64,000 bases of DNA from Polyodon spathula (Eukaryota; Chordata; Actinopteri; Acipenseriformes; Polyodontidae), in assembly GCF_017654505.1 (NCBI RefSeq), contig NC_054537.1:61374145-61438144 (forward strand), in the 5' to 3' direction. Positions 59,935-64,000 of the stretch are shown one piece after another (the first letter of the stretch is position 1; each line of letters begins with the position of its first letter). Under the pieces are notes generated by a model. The model searched no databases. It saw only the letters and a list, made by a program, of their open reading frames with translations, and was not told the DNA's origin. Position numbers and translations under genes: made by a program.

Positions 59935-61360
59935 CAGTGTGTGTGGCCCAAAAAAAAAAAAAAAACCCTACCCTTCAGTTTCTGCTGTGTGAGTTGTCTG
60001 TGTTATTTTTTCTCTGCAGTTTAAAAAAAAAAACTTCTCTCTCTCTCTTTCTTTATCTTTATAATAGTCTGTAGGCTGTGCTCCACACCGCTGCAAGCTA
60101 TGTGCTGCCCCGGTTGTGTGACTGCACGCTGTCCAGACTAGGCACCCGGACCGGTAACCTAGGTGCTTACCCCCTCAGTGCCCTTGGTGCTTCGGCACCC
60201 TCTGTGCTTGATGCTCCACGCCCTCGGTGCCCTCAGTGCCTCTGTGCTTCCGTGCTTTGGTGCTTCTTTGCCCTCCGTGCTCCAGAACCTCAGTGCTTTG
60301 GTGCCCCTTGGTGCGTAGACGCTCCCGCATCGGTGCCTCATAGCCTCAGCGCCTCGTGCTCTGGCACCCTCGGTGCTCGAACGCTCCCTGTATTGGTACC
60401 CTCGGTGCCCTCGGTGCTTTGGTGCCTCAGAGCCTCAGTGCCCTCGGTGCTCCAGAGACTTGGTGCTTTGCGCCCTTAGTGCTCCGATGCTTTGTACTTC
60501 AGTGCTTGGCCCTGGCACGTCAAGATGTCGAAGTTCTACCCTTGCATGTCCTGTGTAGGGATGCTTCCCCCACAGGACAAACCCCTCCTTTGTGCCGGTG
60601 TTTGGGTATGCAGCACACCTCCTCCGCCTTAGGAGACAAGATGTCCTGCTCAATCTGTGCAACATCCCAGCCACAGACCCTACGCTGGAGGCTAGCAAAG
60701 TTCACGGGTGCAGCTTCCTCAACCAGCTCAGCTGAGCCCTCTGAGCTCACAGCTGCTCAAGATCTCCTTCAAGGAGCAGTAAGCGGACGAGATACTGAAA
60801 TCAGGCTAAGGACGTCTCCGATATGACGAGGCAAGTGGCTCAGGTTCTGGAGTACCTGGTCAGGCAGCATGTTCTTCCCCCTACTCCTCCCCCAACTCCA
60901 CCTCCAGCATCTGCCCCGGAACTGACCCCACCCTCACCTGTGGTCGCCCCGGACATCTCAGAGCAAGACGTGGTGATGAGTGAGGCGGAACAGGATGCTA
61001 TTTCACTCACAGCATCCCGGGATCCTGGGACAGTGACTCCTTCCCACAGGAGACACCTCAGAGACTGGTACTACCTTCAGCTTCCTCCAGGTTCCCTGAA
61101 AGGCAGCATCTGAACAGCGCCACTCTGTTTTCAGAACGGCACAGGATTCAACCGCCCAGCCTTTCCACACTTTTTTGGGGGATTTGTCCTCTGTTTTGTT
61201 TGTCTATTTGTTTTGGCCAATGTGCAAGTGTTTTGTGTTTTTTTCAACCTGTTTCTTTGGTCATTTATTATTAAATACGCGCAACAGCTGATTCACTGAA
61301 ACAGTCTGTGCCCATCTATTTCCTAGTCTGACATCACCACATCAGCCATCATATGACAGA
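59935..61360 (+). mobile_element. Retroelement relic, gag-like, LTR or DIRS type
   Basis: GC-rich island in AT-rich DNA. A degenerate tandem array (60160-60520) is followed by a frame-broken gag-like region: FYPCMSCVGMLPPQDKPLLC (about 60535-60595), then ALGDKMSCSICATSQPQTLR with paired cysteines, then a proline-rich stretch and SEQDVVMSEAEQDAISLTAS (within 60823-61113). This order resembles ORF1/gag of fish DIRS-type or LTR elements. The tail 61190-61340 has an ATTAAA signal and LTR-like U5 words (ATTTCCTAGTCTGAC) comparable to family A. Confidence 0.5.
60160..60520. repeat. Degenerate GC-rich tandem array (CCTCGGTGC-type unit)
   Basis: About 30 imperfect copies of a 9-12 bp unit (CCCTCGGTGC, CCTCAGTGC, CTTTGGTGC, TCCAGAG variants). 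All frames are open for long distances because the unit lacks stop words, so several apparent ORFs of 60-156 codons here are by-products. Confidence 0.85.
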
Positions 61361-63589
61361 TGACATCACAGAAATGTTTTAATTTGTATATTATATTTTA
61401 AGACAACTTTTCTGGCAATATGACTTAATTTAAAATGATGGATAGGTTGTCAGAATCTAATCTATAAATCTATATTTTATCTACAATTATTTGTCTAACC
61501 TTTGTTTAATTAGTCTGATATAAAATCCAGTTTCTTTTGATTTTCTAATATCACTTCATTAAGACCCGTCATTTCTAAGGAGTATTCCGCAGTTTCAGTG
61601 CCAACACTTGTGCTAATGAACTTCCTTGTTCTGTGATTGAAGAGCCAGTCATTCAGAAAGTACCTATGACAAGAATCTCAATTTGTTTAGCAAATACAGA
61701 TTGACGTTATTAAGGATTGTAAACAGAGTGTAAACAGAACAAGGGCTGAGATGGGACAGGTGACATGGAGTGCGAACAAATAAGAACTCAAGGTAGCCAA
61801 CTGGTTGAAACTTTTCATTCATGTGTTGTGTGTCCCTCGTACTTAACCTAAAGTTTATAAATTCCAGTTAAGAACTTCAAGTTTTATACCATTAACAAAT
61901 AGTCTTTTTTAGGAAAAAGTCACACAATGTCAATCCTGGATCAATAAGATAAAACATTTTCCACTTTCTTTTATAGTAGCATCAGACGCACAGGTCGTTC
62001 AATAACCTGTGCTCTTTGAATTGCATCTTAAAGCGCTAACTGTAAAACCAAAAAGGGTTAAACTAAGAAATGCTTTATTTTTATAGGGGGATAACACAGA
62101 GCTTTTATAAAATGTTCTCTGCAAAAATCCCAATACATTTGCAAACATGTGCTTCTCAGGGTTCTGACTTCTGTTCTCCAAGGGTGATCTCTGCTTGTTT
62201 AAGGCCTGCTGTACCGGATTCGTTTGGATTTATGGCATGATGTCACCGTAATGGTTAAGTGATTAGCACTACCAGGGAATTCTTGGAGCCCACATGAGTG
62301 AAAATTTGGCACTGAAATCTGAAGCATTGTATCCATTCCAGTACAAACACAGCAAACACAGTCTCTGGTCCTTGAGGGAGCGATTGGCATCTGGAAGTAG
62401 TATCACTAAATTAACTTTTTATTCCCAGCCTGACTAAGAAACCATGCCAGGAAAAAAAAAAAAAAAACTCTTGAGAGGTGTCTCTTGCTGAACAAGTACA
62501 TGGTAAAGCATTTCCGCTTTAGGTAAACTGAGCTCCGTTACGTGGGCCAGTAAACGGAATTAAATGACATCTGTATACTGATGTAGACCAACCTGATTAC
62601 CTACCCATGTTACCCTTTAAATGTGGCCCACTGAGACAAACACATTATAACAAACATATTATGTTTTTTTTTTTTTTAATCAATGTACTTTTTCTTCATT
62701 GGCAAAAGCTGTATATCATTTTGGCCACTCTAAAAGCTTTTACACACAGAAAAAAGCAGCTCCCAGTAATTACTGGTTTGTTACATGACGTCATCAAATA
62801 CAGCCTATTTTTTTTAGTAAGAACAAGTACAGAGAAAATATGTTCTGCTTTTTACAGCTTTTGTTCCCCAATAGAAATGTGAGATCCATCCTATCATATC
62901 ATATAAACTGATCATTCCATCCATATGGTATAATTTCATCATTCTCCACTATTTATTTACTGTTCACATGTGGCCAGGCTTTGGAGGTCTCCACTGGGCA
63001 ACTAGCCCCAATCACCCTCAGTTGTGTCATCAACACTTCTCTCTTGGATTAATCTTTAAGTAGTTTTCCTACTGGTCCAGATACAATAGCCCCTTTGTAG
63101 TGTCCCTCAAGGTACAGGACACTCATCCCCCTGTGGCGTTCTACTCGTAAAGGTTGTAATGGCTTTTTTTTTCCAATATGGAGAGGAGGTTGATCAGTCA
63201 GTGGTCCTAAACATTTTTTATTTAGTTACCTGTTTTGTGATAAGCTATGTACACGTGAATTTAAAAAAAAAAAGTCCTAATAAAGATTTGGAATAAATAC
63301 AGTAGTTTTGAGAATATAGCCCTTGATACTTGCCTGCATGTCACAGCCAAGAGCATTTTATAGTTAATACCTGTAGCATTTTATCCATTGGTCGCACATC
63401 CGAGCAACCAGTATGAGACACAAAGGTTTGATTCTCAAACTCCAAAACAATATTAGCATTGTTTTTAACAGAAAGGAAAACCCTACACAAAAAAAGGTAA
63501 TTTGATTTAATTAAGGGGCTTGTAGATGGTTTTACATTGTTTACTATAAACATTAGAATCATAATCCAGCCCTATATCTTTTAAATATA

Positions 63590-64000
63590 TCAAGGGAAGT
63601 AATGTTAAAACTGTACAATGCACTAGTAAGACTTCATCTTGAATATTGTGTGCAGTTCTGGTCACCTCGCTATAAAAAAGATATTGCTGCTCTAGAAAGA
63701 GTGCAAAGAAGAGCGACCAGAATTATTCCGGGCTTAAAAGGCATGTCATATGCAGACAGGCTAAAAGAATTGAATCTGTTCAGTCTTGAACAAAGAAGAC
63801 TACGTGGCGACCTAATTCAAGCATTCAAAATTCTAAAAGGTATTGACAGTGTCGACCCAAGGGACTTTTTCAGCCTGAAAAAAGAAACAAGGACCAGGGG
63901 TCACAAATGGAGTTTAGAAAAAGGGGCATTCAGAACAGAAAATAGGAGACACTTTTTTACACAGAGAATTGTGAGGGTCTGGAATCAACTCCCCAGTAAT
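63590..64000 (+). mobile_element. CR1/L3-like LINE, second copy, cut by window end
   Basis: Starts at TCAAGGGAAGTAATGTTAAA, matching 31756 onward, so it is 5'-truncated. The frame is cleaner than in the first copy: RPHLEYC-like, then ERVQRRATRIIPGLKG and FFTQRIVRVWNQLPSN are intact where the other copy has indels and a stop. It continues past 64000. Confidence 0.9.

Larger units (their letters stand above)
57715..64000 (-). other. itga9 intron, partial (runs off window)
   Basis: Holds a GC-rich retroelement relic (about 59935-61360), an open minus-strand stretch at 59321-59758 of unknown nature, and a CR1 copy at the right edge. 57720-59220 and 61370-63580 are AT-rich with nothing recognised. 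Confidence 0.75.

Noticed and set aside
60078..60826. Plus and minus frames of 60-156 codons across the GC-rich array
   Set aside because: The tandem unit lacks stop codons in several frames, so open length is not evidence of coding.
63360..63500. Exon-like minus-strand stretch with a T-rich acceptor-like tract and CAG/GTATTA
   Set aside because: The translation (VLEFENQTFVSH) does not match the integrin sequence expected before the FERNC exon, and the donor is weak.

Overview
This is a window of vertebrate, ray-finned-fish-like nuclear DNA. The evidence is long AT-rich introns, GT-AG exons, many (TA)n and (CA)n microsatellites, and a dense mix of Tc1-like transposons, LTR elements, CR1-like and L1/Tx1-like LINEs and tRNA-derived SINEs. 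The SINE near 2.3-2.5 kb and the CR1 family with a TTCTTATG-type 3' end resemble repeats I associate with sturgeon and paddlefish, so an acipenseriform is my best guess. That is recall, not a search result.

The one host gene I can establish is the 3' part of integrin alpha-9 (itga9) on the minus strand. Twelve coding exons lie between 57714 and 11699. Their reading phases join without a break and total 1266 nt, which is 421 codons plus a stop. They encode the membrane-proximal extracellular (calf) part, the transmembrane helix and the short GFFRR-type cytoplasmic tail. The beta-propeller and thigh exons must lie beyond base 64000. The mRNA runs right to left, and about 11.7 kb of 3' flank or UTR occupies the left end.

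By region: 1-11698 is the downstream flank, with a foldback MITE-like palindrome (about 606-1017), a SINE and a CR1 tail. 11699-25394 holds seven itga9 exons, a SINE, two Tc1-like remnants and a solo LTR with a perfect 5-bp target duplication. 25395-39277 holds four more exons, a nearly full but dead CR1-like LINE, a pogo/Tigger-like MITE and a decayed Tc1 element carrying a nested MITE. 39278-57714 holds two exons, an L1/Tx1 relic split by an LTR-element fragment, a second solo LTR family, a Tc1-like element with an apparently intact DD34E transposase (51168-52789), a gypsy-like LTR with gag relic, a frameshifted Tc1 element and a Tc1 relic split by an LTR. 57715-64000 is an itga9 intron containing a GC-rich gag-like retroelement relic with a degenerate tandem array, and a second CR1 copy cut by the window end.

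The integrin exons act together as one transcript. The mobile elements are independent passengers in its introns. I see no bacterial, CRISPR, rRNA or functional tRNA genes. The most unusual things here are the potentially active Tc1-like element, the nested insertions that give relative ages, the large palindrome, and a few open but unrecognised stretches.
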